Shown here piece after piece: positions 1 through 13,555 of a stretch of 64,000 nucleotides of DNA. Position numbers and translations under genes: made by a program. Numbering within the stretch: position 1 is the stretch's first letter; each line of letters opens with the position of its first letter. The notes under the pieces are model-generated. The model saw nothing but the letters and a program-made list of their open reading frames with translations. It was not told the origin of the DNA and made no database searches. Origin of the DNA: Stercorarius parasiticus (lineage: Eukaryota > Chordata > Aves > Charadriiformes > Stercorariidae); contig VWZL01006771.1 in assembly GCA_013396915.1 (NCBI GenBank), positions 1,443,379 through 1,507,378 on the forward strand. The letters are read 5' to 3'.

Positions 1-3000
1 GATTGTGGGGAACGAGTGGCAGGGGAGAGCAACTTTAGAAAAAAATATTTGTAAAATATCCCTCTCTTTTTCTTTCCAAGAAACCTATTTGGCAGATATG
101 GCCCAAATTCAAGACTGGCTTTGGTCCAGCACAAACTTCATTTTCGCTTAAATTACAGCTAATATTTAAAAACTGTCCTTTCTAGTCTGCTATGGACTAT
201 CCCAAACAACTGGGATCTTTACAGTGAGTAAATACATGTTGCGTCATTCCAGACCAGCTGCCCCCAGTGCTGGAGCAGGGTGATGTTGCAGTACGTTGGT
301 GTCCGAGCACCCTTTCATGCACCCGTTTGACTTCTAGCAGCCTCTAACAAGGGCTGCTAGAAGCAAATTGGCCAAAGTTGTCATGAAGCAAAAAGGAAAA
401 TGGAAAAGCTCCCAGATTTTACAGTAAATGTCATACAGCAGAGGAAGTTCAAAGTATGAATGATGCTTTAATAACCACCATCCACTGTATGCCTATAGCC
501 GTGAAGAGTGTGTTCATACTGAACTTTGATTAAAATTGTATTCTGAGAAGGAATGTAATACGCAAAAGACATCTGCTCTTTACACATGCCCAGAATGAGG
601 GAAGGTTGAGACAACCGATCAACATACGCATATGGTTGCTATTAAAGTGCTATCATTTGCTAACCGTTAGCAAATAGTATCTGAAATTTCCATAGTAATA
701 TCTTATAAGTTATACTTAGAACTGGAAACATCTGCGTTAACAGCATGGTAATGTTGACTTTTAGACGGCTTCTACGTTTGTTTCCAAAGAAGAGACTAAA
801 ACAGAAGAATAATATACCCAAGGAGACAGTGGGATGCTTCTTTCTGTATTTGGCTATTTACTAATAGGTTTAATATTTGAGAAAAAAAATGCAAGGATAA
901 ATTTTTACAAGCTGCTATTTAAAATCTTGAATTTTGACAAATATATGTTACAAAGTTACATTAAAAGACACAAATTTAACATAACGCAGGTGCCCAAAAA
1001 GATCTCAAATAGTGGCAGATTTAATAGAGAGAATATCCTGGAGCATGATACGTGTATTTACACTGAATATTTATCAACTTCTAGTGAAAAAAATGCAACT
1101 GATGGATTAAACAGTGAACAAGTCAAAACACAAGTTCTGGAAGGATGATTTTTGAGGAAGGGTTAGAAACAAATGGAAAACTCCCATCTTAATTCATTAT
1201 TATTGCCCATTTGCAATGAATTAGTGGACATTTATGATCTCTATTACTTACTGAGGAAGGAAGCACCGCACTACATTCATGACTGACGCCTAAGTACTGA
1301 ATCATATGAAGGGAGAGCATGAAAAACTATAGTCTGAAACAGTTTTGAAGAGCTGATTATGTGAACAGGTTCAGTTGGTTAAGACAGACAGGCATCATGT
1401 GCTTAACACCTACTAAAAAGTCTTTGGAAACTCGCACTGAGTGACCACCTTCACCTTGAAGGCAAGACTGTTCATGGGCAGCTTGTTCATTCAATTCATT
1501 TTAAGTAGTGTTTCCTACAAAAGAAACCCAGTGTATAATAAGCTGTCCTTGACTAGAGAAACATATCCCATCATGGAAGCAGCAAGTATGGCTAATCTGA
1601 CAATTGAAACGGAGATGTATACAAGACTTGGCACAGTTCTTGCTGAGTGTATTTTGCTACTGAGCAAAGCTATGAGGACTGGTAGAGACACTGGAGTTTG
1701 TCTGCAGGCTGATGAAAGCTTGATAGATGTAAATTAAAAGACTGTCTTTTGCAGTAATTAATTATTTAGATCTACATGCAGTGAAATTTTCACATGGTGA
1801 TGACAAGCGACCTTTGCAAAGGAGCCTTTAAGCAGATGCTTTGAAGCACCCAGTTCTTCTGCTCTTCAAACTTCCTGCAGCAGCCAGAAAGGAAGCGGCT
1901 CTCCAGAACGTGACAGTATTCACATAACATGGGTCGACCAACGCTTCGGCTTCCTTATCCTAATTACCTGACTATTGTTAAAAAATCGTAAGGTAGAGCT
2001 TTGTATAAAACTTAAGGTTTGCCCCATATTGTAGGCATCATGCCTTGTTCCCATGTCATAACTTGAACAAGAAAGTCCACAGACCCAGCAGTGTGTCAAA
2101 TGGCATCTGCTGCCGCCTTTGACTGTATCATTTATGCTTTTGCATAAATGAAGTTCCTCTAATGTTTCTCTAATGTTTCTGCAGAGTTTTCAGTGGGCAT
2201 TGTTCTTCAGCAACTTAACCTTCTATAAGAAAAGGATTGTTTCTTCTCACTCAATATGGACATTACTTCACACTCCTTCCCCCAGCTATTGGTTTAAGGT
2301 GTTGTAAGGTCCAAGAGTAGTCCAGGACTAATGAAAAGGCCAGTGCTTGATGTTTTATAACCCGAGTTGCCTACTGGAAAGACTAAATCATTTTCCAATG
2401 GGAACCATAATATTTGCACCTCAAAAGTCTCATGATACTGCACTTCAAGGTCACAGACATTAAATGCTTTAGGAAGTACGAAGGAGACTGTTAAGGTATT
2501 TCACTCTTCTCTCCCTGCTATTTCTCTCCAGTATGGTGTTTGTTTTCAAAATCCTTTTCAAAAAAAAAAAAAAAGCTACAGTTCTATGAAGAGGACTTAA
2601 GTTGCATATCAGGCGGCTTCTTTCAGAAGATATAGTCCACAAACCCACATTCAACATTTACAAGTAAGCTCTTCAGCAAACAGCATATTTTTAATATTCC
2701 ATTTATTAAAAAAGATTTGTTCATAATTTATACCTCTACTTTTAAATTCTCTTTACAAGTGAGGTGGAGATCATACAGATAGAGCAACAGTGGCTTCTAC
2801 AGTGTCATTTCTCATGCAATGTTTTGAAAATATTACTCCAATGCTTTCAAACAGCAAATGCTTGCAAGTCTCACTGCAGCAGTTCGTCAGAAAAGCTGTT
2901 GCTTGCAATCTCGGTTAACTGCACCCCAAACCTGCAGCGCTCCACGGAGAACGCAGCCTTCCTAGGAGGCAATCTCCTCGTGTTAAACTTTTAAAACCTT

Positions 3001-6000
3001 TTTACCATTATCTCTGTGCAGCCTCAGTAGTCCTTGGTTATTTCCATTTCGGAGCAGTAAGAGTGGCATCTAGTGGCCAGTTTGGTGCTCAGGGATCGGT
3101 CCTGGAGCACACGCTTTTCACCACCGAAATTTATTGCTTTCAGATCCATTTGACATCATCTGGAATACGCAGCTCTGCAGCCACAGCCATCCTCAGTCTT
3201 CCTTATCCATATGGCTGATAGGCATGTGGAAGTTTTTAAGGCAGTTATTTAAAGTTAAGAAATGCAATTAAAAAAAAAAAAGGCTAAGATAATTTTTTTC
3301 TAGAAGTAATGCATTATTAAGACAAGTAAGCAAAGCACATACAGATTGTTTTAAAAAGAGCGTGTGGTGGTATTCTGCTTTTGCTGGTGTGTAAGGCACA
3401 AAACATTGTGCAATAAAAGTAAATCCTCAACTGTAAATAAAACACAAAGCATATTTTTTGTAGGTTTATGTTGTAGATTTAACAGAAGCACCACAGGAAA
3501 CAGAAAACAACAATATAAGATGTTCTAAAATTAAAAAAAAAAAAAATTAACCAATAAGAAAATGCAGTGGATACTCTCACTAACAGTCCAGTAGATACAC
3601 TTTTCCTCAGCTAGTTAATAAACCGCTGCCTGGAAGGCAAAGGTAACTTTGTAAATTTTGCTGAAAGCCAGACCACCTAACAGTCCTATAAAAGGACTCT
3701 AACAAGATTTAATGCCTTTCCTCACATCTTTGGACACAGATATTAAAGGAAAAAAGTGGATGGCCCGTCTGCTTTTGACCAAAAAAAACCCCAAAACACG
3801 TTTCTGCTGATTGGAAGACTTGGATGGGATGTTAGTGGTTATGACAGTGCTAGTATTAAAAGATAAAAGCTCACATTAAGAGCACTATTAGTTAGCTGTT
3901 GTGCAAACATTGTGATAGGGATGGGATTTGCAAAGATCCAAATCATCCCGAGGCACGTCTGAGAGCGAAGAGCTCCTCTGGGATTTACAGTCCCCTTGTC
4001 TCAAGGAGTAATTCCGAGAGCAAGTTCTGGAGGACTCTGTTCTTCCTTCCTCAAAAAAAGATATAACCTTCAACAAAGGGGAAATATCATTTCAGGAACT
4101 ATTTCTGTGCTAGCCTGCCAATTTAAGTGGTGGATTGTAGGGTCCTGAAATATTATGCACGCTTTCACTTGCAGGGTTTTCTTAAGTTACAACAGAAATA
4201 CGTAAATTGTAGAGAAAGTAACTAAAAAATCCTGCTCTCTCTTGAGTACAGCAAAAGGAGGGAAGGAAAGGACGGTGAAAAAGCTATCTACAGTTTAACA
4301 AAGCAAGAGGAGAGCAGGCTCGCCATGAAAAGAAGTGCTCACCGCTTCCAAAAAGCCCCTAAGTTAAGTTATTCAGCTAAGAGAATGAGAGGTGCAGATT
4401 TCAATGCCTACTTCCTGCAATTCAGAGCACAGAAATGAACCTCACTCCTAACAGGTCGCACGCAGGCCTCCCAGCCACAGCAATAATGGCCATGCCTTGG
4501 GAGGAAAGGGCAGGAGGGAGTTTGAGGAAAGGAAAAAGTAGAGATGAAAAGAAAGCAAGTCTTAAATTTTTGCTGCTAGAGCTAATGTTCCAGCTGAGTA
4601 ATGCTTGAATAATGTGGTACTACTTAGAGAACCAAACTTGAATTTTCCACAGCCTAGGTAACTATGTGGAATGAAAGCTGTGGGGTTTGGCTCCATGATG
4701 AGGACAAGAAAGGATGATAAAGCAGTGACTGAATCAACATCTTCCACATCCAGATGACCGCTACAGTTTGTAAGCCACAGAAGCCATCTGCCTCTGCTTT
4801 TGATGTCATAGACAAATCCAGACTTGAGAAAACCTTTGACAAAAACCCAAGAAGCTCTAATTGCAATACATTAATAGGAATTTTCTAAGCAAAACTACAT
4901 ATTCAATATTAGCTATGATATCTCTAAGAAAAAAGAGCTTGCAATCAAAATCGTCTAAACAGCAATCCTTTTTTTTTTTTTTTTTGTCAATACTGGTATG
5001 AAAGAAAAGAGAGGAAAAGACTTAAACATAAAAATCTTCCTCCAAGGGGGAAAATACTTTAAATTCAAGTGTAAGTCAAGTATTAGTAGGCTTACAATAA
5101 AGCTATCTCTTTTGCTGTAGCATATTTAGTCACTGGACTGCAAAACTAACACGTAAGTTTATACTTTACACTGCTATCTCATTAGTGAGAAATCTGAGCC
5201 CTGTACCACCCCCCATCTAGAAAAAGCTATTTTTTTCCAGAAGAAAGACAGAATACTGCACCAAATTCTGCCCACATCACCACCAGAAAGATATGAATAA
5301 ACTAGAGAGGTTCCGAGAAAAAGCAAAGAAAGGAGGTAACCACATAGATCCTTAAGCGTTGAACTATCTGATTATGGGAAAAGCCTAAAAGTTTATGCAA
5401 CCTGGTTGATTAATTATTTATGGCATTATTGGGAGAAATTGAGTGAAAAGACAAAAATGAACACTCTGAATCAGAAAAAGTTTCAAGCAGAGAGAAACTA
5501 TTCTGAAGCTGTTCAACTGCCTCTTGGAAGAGTAATGGAGCTCCTATTGCCTGCACTGTTTAAAATAAAACCAGAGCAACGGGGAATGATGAAACATGAA
5601 CAATTCTGGTTTTACTCAATCTTCGTTTATGAACAGAGGTTACTGAGGGGACTAAGAATTTATTTATGGAAGCAATGAGATGCAAATATACTAATGCTTA
5701 TTTATGCACACTAATTTTCCAAGTATCACTGAGATGTACTTCAGTCACTTCAAGGATCCCCATTACATTTTCGGTTGGCGCCAAGAACCACTTTGGTGCT
5801 GGCAATGTCTTCACTGCGTGATCAGACTGTAGCTGCTCCTGCATCTGTATTCCCAAAGCAAAAATAACTCTGCAAGGAAACATGTTCAGCAAAATGGATT
5901 TCTGCATTAATTTTCATTTTGTATTAAAAACAAAGTAGTGAAAGTTTTAACTCGTGCTGTCTAAGTGCCAAGAACTTATATTTTAAGAGTTAGTTATTAC

Positions 6001-6940
6001 GGGTTTGCAGGAGACAGTGTTCTTGTGAAAACATGACTAATGACCATTCCATTCATATTCATCAGATGCAGCATCTAAGAGTTAGAGCAAACTTGGTTTA
6101 TTTATGACCTTTGCCAAACCTGAAGCTTTCTAGATCTTTGCAGGACAATATTTATTGAGACAGCGGATTATTTTTGTAATCTGAGCTACTGAATTTATTC
6201 TTAAATGGAATTGACTTCAGACATGCACGAAATTATAGCAATAAAGATCTCCATCTTGTTCCCTAGCTGCAAAGTATTACAAAAGTTATGGAAAATTATG
6301 TTATGCCAACCTGAGCGCATCAGCAGAGATTTCATATGCATTCCTTTATGAAGGGGAGGGGAAACCCTTATAAACTAGGGTAACTTCACAGAGTGCTGCA
6401 CCCTGTGGACTGATTAAAACTGTTTGGCGCTATCTCAGAAATCTCTGCACCTTGCTGGAGTATGAAATATCAGCACGCCTAGAGAAGCCACAGCACATCA
6501 AGGTGTCTCTGGCAGCTTATGCACGGGCACTGGAAGAGCTGAGAACCTCACCTCAAACTTTGACAGAGGGATGCTAACAGTTTCTGCTGAACAGTCTGGA
6601 GAGTGTGAAAAACCTGACAGTCTTCAAGCAAACTGTGCTTTAAAGTAGGCTAATTATGATGTTACATACCTAGGACCACCTTATCAGAAGCTGCAATGAG
6701 AAAAGTCTTTTCTTTCACAATGAATTAGAGGTCCAGCCACAGCTGTCCCCCCGCCGTGTGACAGAGCCTGAGCACCGCCCGTAGCTTCACTGATGTCAAT
6801 AGCTGAAGGGCGTGAGACGTTACAGTCCTCCTTGCTTGGTTCAGACCCCAGCGTCCAGTCTGAGACAATACCAGGGCAAAAGCACTAATAATGCTTGAGG
6901 ATATACGAACATAACAGCAAACAGTTGGAATAAGGAGATG
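1..6940. other. Unique AT-rich DNA, no gene recognised
   Basis: It holds short homopolymers, the hairpin at 2.13 kb, a purine-rich patch near 4494-4558, and open frames of up to about 100 codons on both strands. Three minus-strand segments (3888-4067, 4654-4884, 5698-5869) have plausible splice acceptors and are discussed as findings. No homology is recognised in any of them. Confidence 0.6.
2128..2151. repeat. Perfect 10-bp hairpin
   Basis: Arms 'tcatttatgc' and 'gcataaatga' are exact reverse complements separated by 'tttt'. The 3' arm with its loop gives 'tttgcata', close to a POU octamer. It is followed at 2160-2181 by a direct duplication of 'ctaatgtttct'. Confidence 0.8.
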
Positions 6941-6944
6941 ATGT

Positions 6945-7100
6945 TATTCAGTATGCAGCATTGATGAGGTCAGTGTGGGAATACAGAGTTCTGGTGTCCA
7001 AATTTTAAAACGAGCGATAAATTTTGGAAAGGACATCGAGAGAAGCAAAAGAGATTATCTATGGGCTGGAAAAAGCCCTACGGTGAAATGCCTTTTCCAA
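6945..7100 (+). mobile_element. Ancient CR1/L2-like LINE relic
   Basis: In plus orientation the stretch 'gatgaggtcagtgtgggaat', 'agttctggtgtccaaatttt', 'gagagaagcaaaagagatta' and 'tctatgggctggaaaaagcc' follows the order of the conserved end of the CR1/L2 reverse transcriptase. In intact copies this encodes 'vR..LEYc...W.P' and 'iERvQrRAtK.i.Gl'. Frame shifts are present and no tail is found downstream. It is much older than the CR1 copies at 44 and 63 kb. Confidence 0.55.
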
Positions 7101-10100
7101 CGCAGAAATCTTCAGAACAAACGATGATCTTTTGTCTCTATAAGTAAGCCCACAGACAGATGAAATGATATTGGAACAGAGATCTGGAACAGGACTGGGA
7201 GCAGTTTCAGAAGTCTTTAATTCTCCTCAGTTTTGTGTGCTACTCTTCATAACAACTTTTAAGACTTGCAACGTCTGAAATTATGATAAAAATGGACCTG
7301 AAAAGCAAGATTTTTCTGCTTTTGCAACGGGCGCGGAGACCCCTCAATGCATGTGAAAGGCGCAACCCCAAATTACTTGCTATTTTATTCACAGAATACA
7401 TAAAACTTACAGGAAATATTTAACATTTGAACATACTTCTAAGTTGTAATGTGCTTTTTAAAATACTTTATGCAATTAAAAGCCATTATTTAACTGGAGT
7501 TTGGGGGCAGAATTTAAGCTGCTCACAGCTTTAGATTCCCCTGCAATTTGAATGGTTAAGTACAGAAGTTGTATACTCAGCATACATACTTCTTAAAAGA
7601 AGAGAGAATAAATAAGAATAATTTTAAACAAAGTATTCATGCTACAAAAGGAGGAAATAACAGTTCATCAAAGATGCAAAATAAAAAAAAAAAAAAAACA
7701 ACTTGAAAGCCAGGACTACAGGATCAGCAAAAATACCCACTGAAATAACATTTTACTAATGAGCTCCATACTGTGTTTCTAAATTTTTCCCTCAGACTAT
7801 ATTGTTTATGAAGAGCCGGATTCTTGCTTGGGATAAGAAAACTACACAGAATATAGAATATCTGTTTTTTATCTCTTCTTATAGTCCAGCTGAATGCTCT
7901 TCCAGGCAGAAATCGTCACTTCTTTTTCTTAGTATGTTTTGATAGAGCTAACAAAATAGACTGCAATCCTAAATGAAAGAAAATGCCTCTACCCAAAATC
8001 TGTTATGCTGAAGCTTCTCTTGGATTACTGAAAATAATAACACACATTTAAATAATATTGCTGAACTCATGACACTTATGAGATGGATAACTATTCACCT
8101 GGATCTCTGCACAAAGACCACTTAAGCGTGTCACCTCAGAGTTTCAGGCTTCTGCCGGCCAAGCCCACGCTCCCATTCTGGCCAGCAGAAAGGTTTGCAA
8201 AGGGACAGCAGCTCCAGGGTGGTCGTGTGGACGTCACCAAAGACATCTCCAAAGGCAAAAACGTAAACAGAACTGTACACTCACTAATGAAAGCATAGGG
8301 ATAAACCAACATTTTAAACATATGAGAGGAAAAAGAAAGGTGAATCCTAAGGAAGGAAAAAGCCACCAGCTTCTATCGCTAGCCATATTTCAGCACTAAT
8401 TTTCCAGTCAAAAAAAATGCTTCTGTGATGAAATGTAATTTGGGTATACCGAATCTAGAAAGATTCCCAAGCCATGTACAGATATAAACAGTTTTTGATG
8501 CATCCAGATATTTTTGTTTAATCTACAATAGTATTTTCTCCCAAAGGCATCAAACAAAATAGTAACATTTTTGTCTTTCAATCCAGCTTCTGCATATCTA
8601 GTAACTGCAGTAATTTTACAGTGTATATCATTTATTTCTTCACTGTCACTAAGAGCAGGAGCCAGAGACAACTGTTAAAAATATTTGCTACTATTTTCAG
8701 TGTTTATGAATGGACAACGTAGATAACAAGACAACTCATTTCTCTCGCCTCTGGAGGATCACCCTTTCAAATAAAAATGTTCCCCCCCTCCCCGCAAAGG
8801 GCAATCCAGAAAACAATCTGCAAATTTTAATAAATGCAAGATCTTAAAGTCAGCACCCTAAGTCTTTTGCACGAACTTCATTTGCCACAAAGTTCATATT
8901 CTGCCTAAACCACTGACTGCTGTCATATTTGGTGCAACTTGTTATGGGTGGAAAGATAAGCAGCAGGGCAGCAAAAAGAGGAGGTTTATCTATGGCAGCT
9001 AATCTCCTCAATCAACAGCACTCAGCTCTGCTTAACAGCCGTTGCCAAGTAACGGGGACCAGCTTTTCTTATCGGCTTCATAATGTTTCATTGACTATTC
9101 AGACTAGAATAGAAAGCTATGACACTCAGGGTTATAAGCAGCACAAAATGAAAATGGCATATTATGTGGTATGAAGAAGAGAAATCTTTTAGCCCTCACC
9201 TTATCTGGACAGTGACTGTTATGCNAAAAAAAAAAAACACCAAACCAAAAAAACCTATCATTTTCTGCTCTGCTTATTTTAATATCACAAAACAAACAGA
9301 AAAATATATCTACATAAACAAGATTATTTTTTTTTTAACATTGTTGGCAGGTCCTTGGCAATTCGCTGACATTACTGATACCTCTTATACAGAGAGACAA
9401 GGGTTGCGCAGATGCCTATTACATTACTGAACAGCAAGCCTTTGCTGCTTATTCTAAAGCTATCGCAGCAGCTTCAATGCAGTGAGGGACGTCTTCTCAC
9501 AGTAGGTGGGATATTCCTCAAGCCTGGATAACCATGACCAGAATAAGACAATCTATGCAAAACTGGCAACATTACATTTCTTTAACGGTATTACTACTTC
9601 TCTCTCCTGTCTTCATCTCTGCACAGATTCTGATTTTCTGTTCAAATATTGATACTCTTCGTGTACTGGAGCAGGAATAGCAAAGCCTTATTGCATCTCT
9701 TCTGATTGTGATTTTTTTAGTGTATTCACCTTTTCTGAATATCTGGCTACTAAAATTTAAATCTGGGGCCATCCTGAATTACGATGAATTGTAACCGCCA
9801 TTGTGTTTTCATGTTATAATCAGCACATACAGATTTATATCATTACCCACAACAGGAAGAAGTGGTAAATAAATAAGAGAATATGCTTAGACATATTCAC
9901 TGTATCAGAGAACCTAATGATATACTGCCCAAATTAGAAAATAAATTTGTTTACCTTTGTTCCACCCCAAAGAATGATTAACCATCCCAAAGTCACCATA
10001 TCCAGAGATCTACGACCTCTCAAAATTTTGTCTTTGATATATTTACCCATGCCCAGAAAAGGGAAGGAATACCCTGCAACAAATTTTACACTCGTGGAAT

Positions 10101-13100
10101 TCTTTGTCTTTCACACAAAGTTCAGCTTTGGATTTAAGGCAAATATTTATAAGCATCTCAGGTTGCAAGTACTTCTGAGGGATGTCGTGTTACCCAGTCT
10201 CTTTCTGCACAAACTCCAATGCATTCAGTTACTGTTAAGCACGTGCCTAAATTGAAATTAATTGCAAGTCTCCTGGATGCTACTGGGAATATTTCCATGC
10301 TTAAAAATAACTATTTGCTTAAGCAATTGTCTCTACTGCAGCCTCAGTGTTCCGTGGCTTTCTTCCTTTTCCAAAATTTTAGAAAAACCTGAAAAAATTA
10401 AAAGCAGTTGCAAAACACTGCAAGTATCATATCATATCCTTCAGGAAATTTCAAAGCCTTGTTGTATTATGGAGCCCATAGGATGAGTATCATGTACTGA
10501 AGCAGAAACGCACCTTTCTTTGGCACTGAAGTTTCCTATGCAGATATGATTTCAAAGTACTGATTGTGCTTAGGTTGAAATGTCTTATGTGATCACGACA
10601 CAGTGTGATATGGCTACAGGCTCTCTTACATTTTGAATGGGAATGATGAATTCATTTCACAAAGGCATCATTTTTGGTCTTCTTTTGGTGAAAAATAACT
10701 TCTGAGATACACTCACCACACTCTCACTAGTAAACCTGCAGTTTTATCTAGACAATGTATTTAAGTGACCTAGAGCAGGGTTATCAACTACTCCACATAG
10801 TCACCTCCTTCCGTTTTTCATCATGAATGAGAACAGATGCATTTCAAATAAGAGAAGATGTTATTTCTAACAACAAAGAAAGGGAATATTTCTTTCCGTA
10901 CTAAATGGCATGAGTTTTAGGGAAAAGTGGTTTTGAATCTGATTCAGTTCACCAAGGCTTGCATATGAGATTGGAGAGGTAAATTAGAATTGTAGTTGCT
11001 GCAGGTTTCCTCCGGAACCAACAAAGAGAGAGGGGCACACGCTGAAGGTGATTTGGCTAAACTATAATCTAAATCATTAAATTGAACAGATATGTGTCTT
11101 AACATGAATAAAGTCACAAGGCCTTGATGAATGGATTAGCCATAACAAAAGAACAAACTATAAAAAAATCTGCGGATTCAACCTTAGCTGAGGTACTGCT
11201 ATCAGTTTTCACCCAGTTTGGCTTTTCAGCTAATGAACACTACGAGGAGGTGCTACACCCACTTCAACTTGAGTTGCTTGAGTACAATAATAAAGTAAGA
11301 GAGTGTTCAAACAGAGAGGTGCTGAGTTTTCTTCTATCACTCAAATAAGTAAAGTTATACATTTATTACTAATGTGAATCTATTGATTTATCATAAATTG
11401 AATCTATCTATTTGAAATTATTACTATTTGAATCATTTATGGAGCATTATTTTAACCAGTGTGATAACACACGCACAAAAAATCATATTTCCAAATATAT
11501 TCCCTTCACTACACTTCCATGTAGATATCTAAACTGTAGCAAGAAAATTGAACATCAGTAATTTTGGTTCTTAAGGCTTTCGCTTTTTGCTCTGACCCAG
11601 GGAGAGAGTGTTAAGTTCTCAGTCATGGAGAGGTGACAAGGTTCATTAAAAGCCAATGATGGCTTAGACAGAAAGAGGCAGAAAATATTTCACCTTTTCA
11701 TCTCAGAAGCAAACGCACCCTGACATAAATAAGAGGCCTCTTCAGCCATGACACCGTAGTGCAACGTAGAAGCACTGCAAGTGATTGCAGGACTGAAGAT
11801 TTAAGTCCCATCAAGAAGACTGCACCAACTCCTGGGGCCAAGCGCCATTATTTTGGGACATGTCCATCACCTGAAGCGGCTTCTTAAAATTTTAGTTCAA
11901 GAAAAACAAGTAATTTGCTGGCAGTTGGTAAGGAGTACCATATCTCAAAAATCTATTTAAATTTCTTTTTTAATATTTTACAGTTGTCCCTTTACTTCTG
12001 TGCCATACCAGTAGTGACACTACTTTTGAACATTCACATCAGGATCCCTAAGGGCCAGGTATTCAAGCTGAGCATACACACTTAAGAAGCAAAGGAATAA
12101 CAATATTAAATAAGCATATATATGGAGAACCACAATTGTGTGTGCATAAAATCAGTCATACAGCCTGTGTCATAGGCAAGCAAATACTAATCACAAGTGC
12201 AGATATACATTGTGATGTACCACCTAGGGAAGATGGCTAGGCCAAAATCAGGGCAGAGGTTACTGCTGTTTTGACTTCTGTCCCACAGGGGTTCAGTCGC
12301 CAAACTGTAATTTTAAAATACCTGTCATGTTGTTTCAGTACCTTCATATATTTGGTATCTGGAGTGGAAAACAGGGGGAAGGAATTAGCTTAATAGAAGC
12401 TAACAATGCTAAATAGACTTTGGAGTAAAAATTTTGCAAAGCAATATGAGAAGATTCTTACTTTATATTGAGAATAAAAATCTTATACTCAAAACAATAG
12501 GCCTGTCAGTAATTACAGAGAAATACAGTTTCCACACAGATCCATCATTAGGCATCACTCTAGTAGAACCGTTAGAAGTGCCCTCGTTTTACCTACAGGC
12601 AAAGCACTTATGTTAAACTGCTTCCATACATTTAAGGAACTGATTTCAACAGCACTCTGGTTTGGATTTCCTTTTTTATTTTTTTCCTAAGAAGGCTTCA
12701 GAATAATTTCTACAAAACCAACATGGATCATCTTTGATTACTGCATTGCAACCATGGCTATTTAAAAACCCAGTCTCAGCAAAGTAGATGACAAACATTA
12801 ATGAGCAGTAATGCACACATGGTATTGTAAATGAAAGGATAATGAAAGCAATTTATTTGAAAATTAAAATATGATTAAGAATGGCAGTCTGTACTAGGAC
12901 CCAGATGCCAACAGAAAGCAACCAATGTGCAAGCAGACTGTCATTAATTTGGGAACCGTATGAAATTGCTTTCCTTTCTTTGACAGTTTTTAATATAAAG
13001 TATCTTAACTAATAGACAGCATGAATACACTGGAAGCCACAAGACCTATGGAGATTTTTAGAAGAAATAAAGAACACTATAGGGAAAGTATCCAAGAGGA

Positions 13101-13555
13101 GACCCTCCAAGAGAGAGGGAAGTACATCTAGAAGATATTTCAAATTTTAGGTAGGAGGAATTACACTCTGCAAAAGTGCCTCTCCACATTGACTCTGGAG
13201 GGACTGTCAGTTCTTAACTCAGGCTCAGCAGAGTGCCTAATCTGAGATCAGGTGAACCTCGAGCGTATCACCAACAGCAGGTGCTCACACCAGCACCTAA
13301 TTAGGAACAGAACACTTCGGGAAAGCCCAAAAAGCACGTGCACCAGAGTTAGCTAAATGCATGCAGAGGAGGTCTAGAAGTGATTTAACTACAACAGTGT
13401 TCTCCTTCACGTGTGTTAAGAAGCCTTTCTGAGACCATGCAAATATGTTTAGGATCTAAACTCATTCCATCTGTACAGCGTGGGCTGCTAGTTCAAGTCT
13501 CCATCACTTCAAGGACCTCTGAACTTTACTCTAAATCAGAGTATAGCATACCTTG
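7101..13555. other. Unique DNA, no gene recognised
   Basis: Mostly AT-rich with poly-A at 7.68 kb and the N at 9.2 kb. A GC-richer island at about 8130-8280 is open in three frames, with a further open minus-strand segment at 8480-8671 (see findings). The stretch 12880-13000 is AT-rich with 'tgtcattaattt' and 'tttgacag' motifs. Nothing else is recognised. Confidence 0.6.
9225..9225. other. Undetermined base (N) before a poly-A run
   Basis: The sequence reads 'atgcn' followed by a run of 12 A. It is the only ambiguous base in the window and probably marks an unresolved homopolymer length. Confidence 0.98.
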
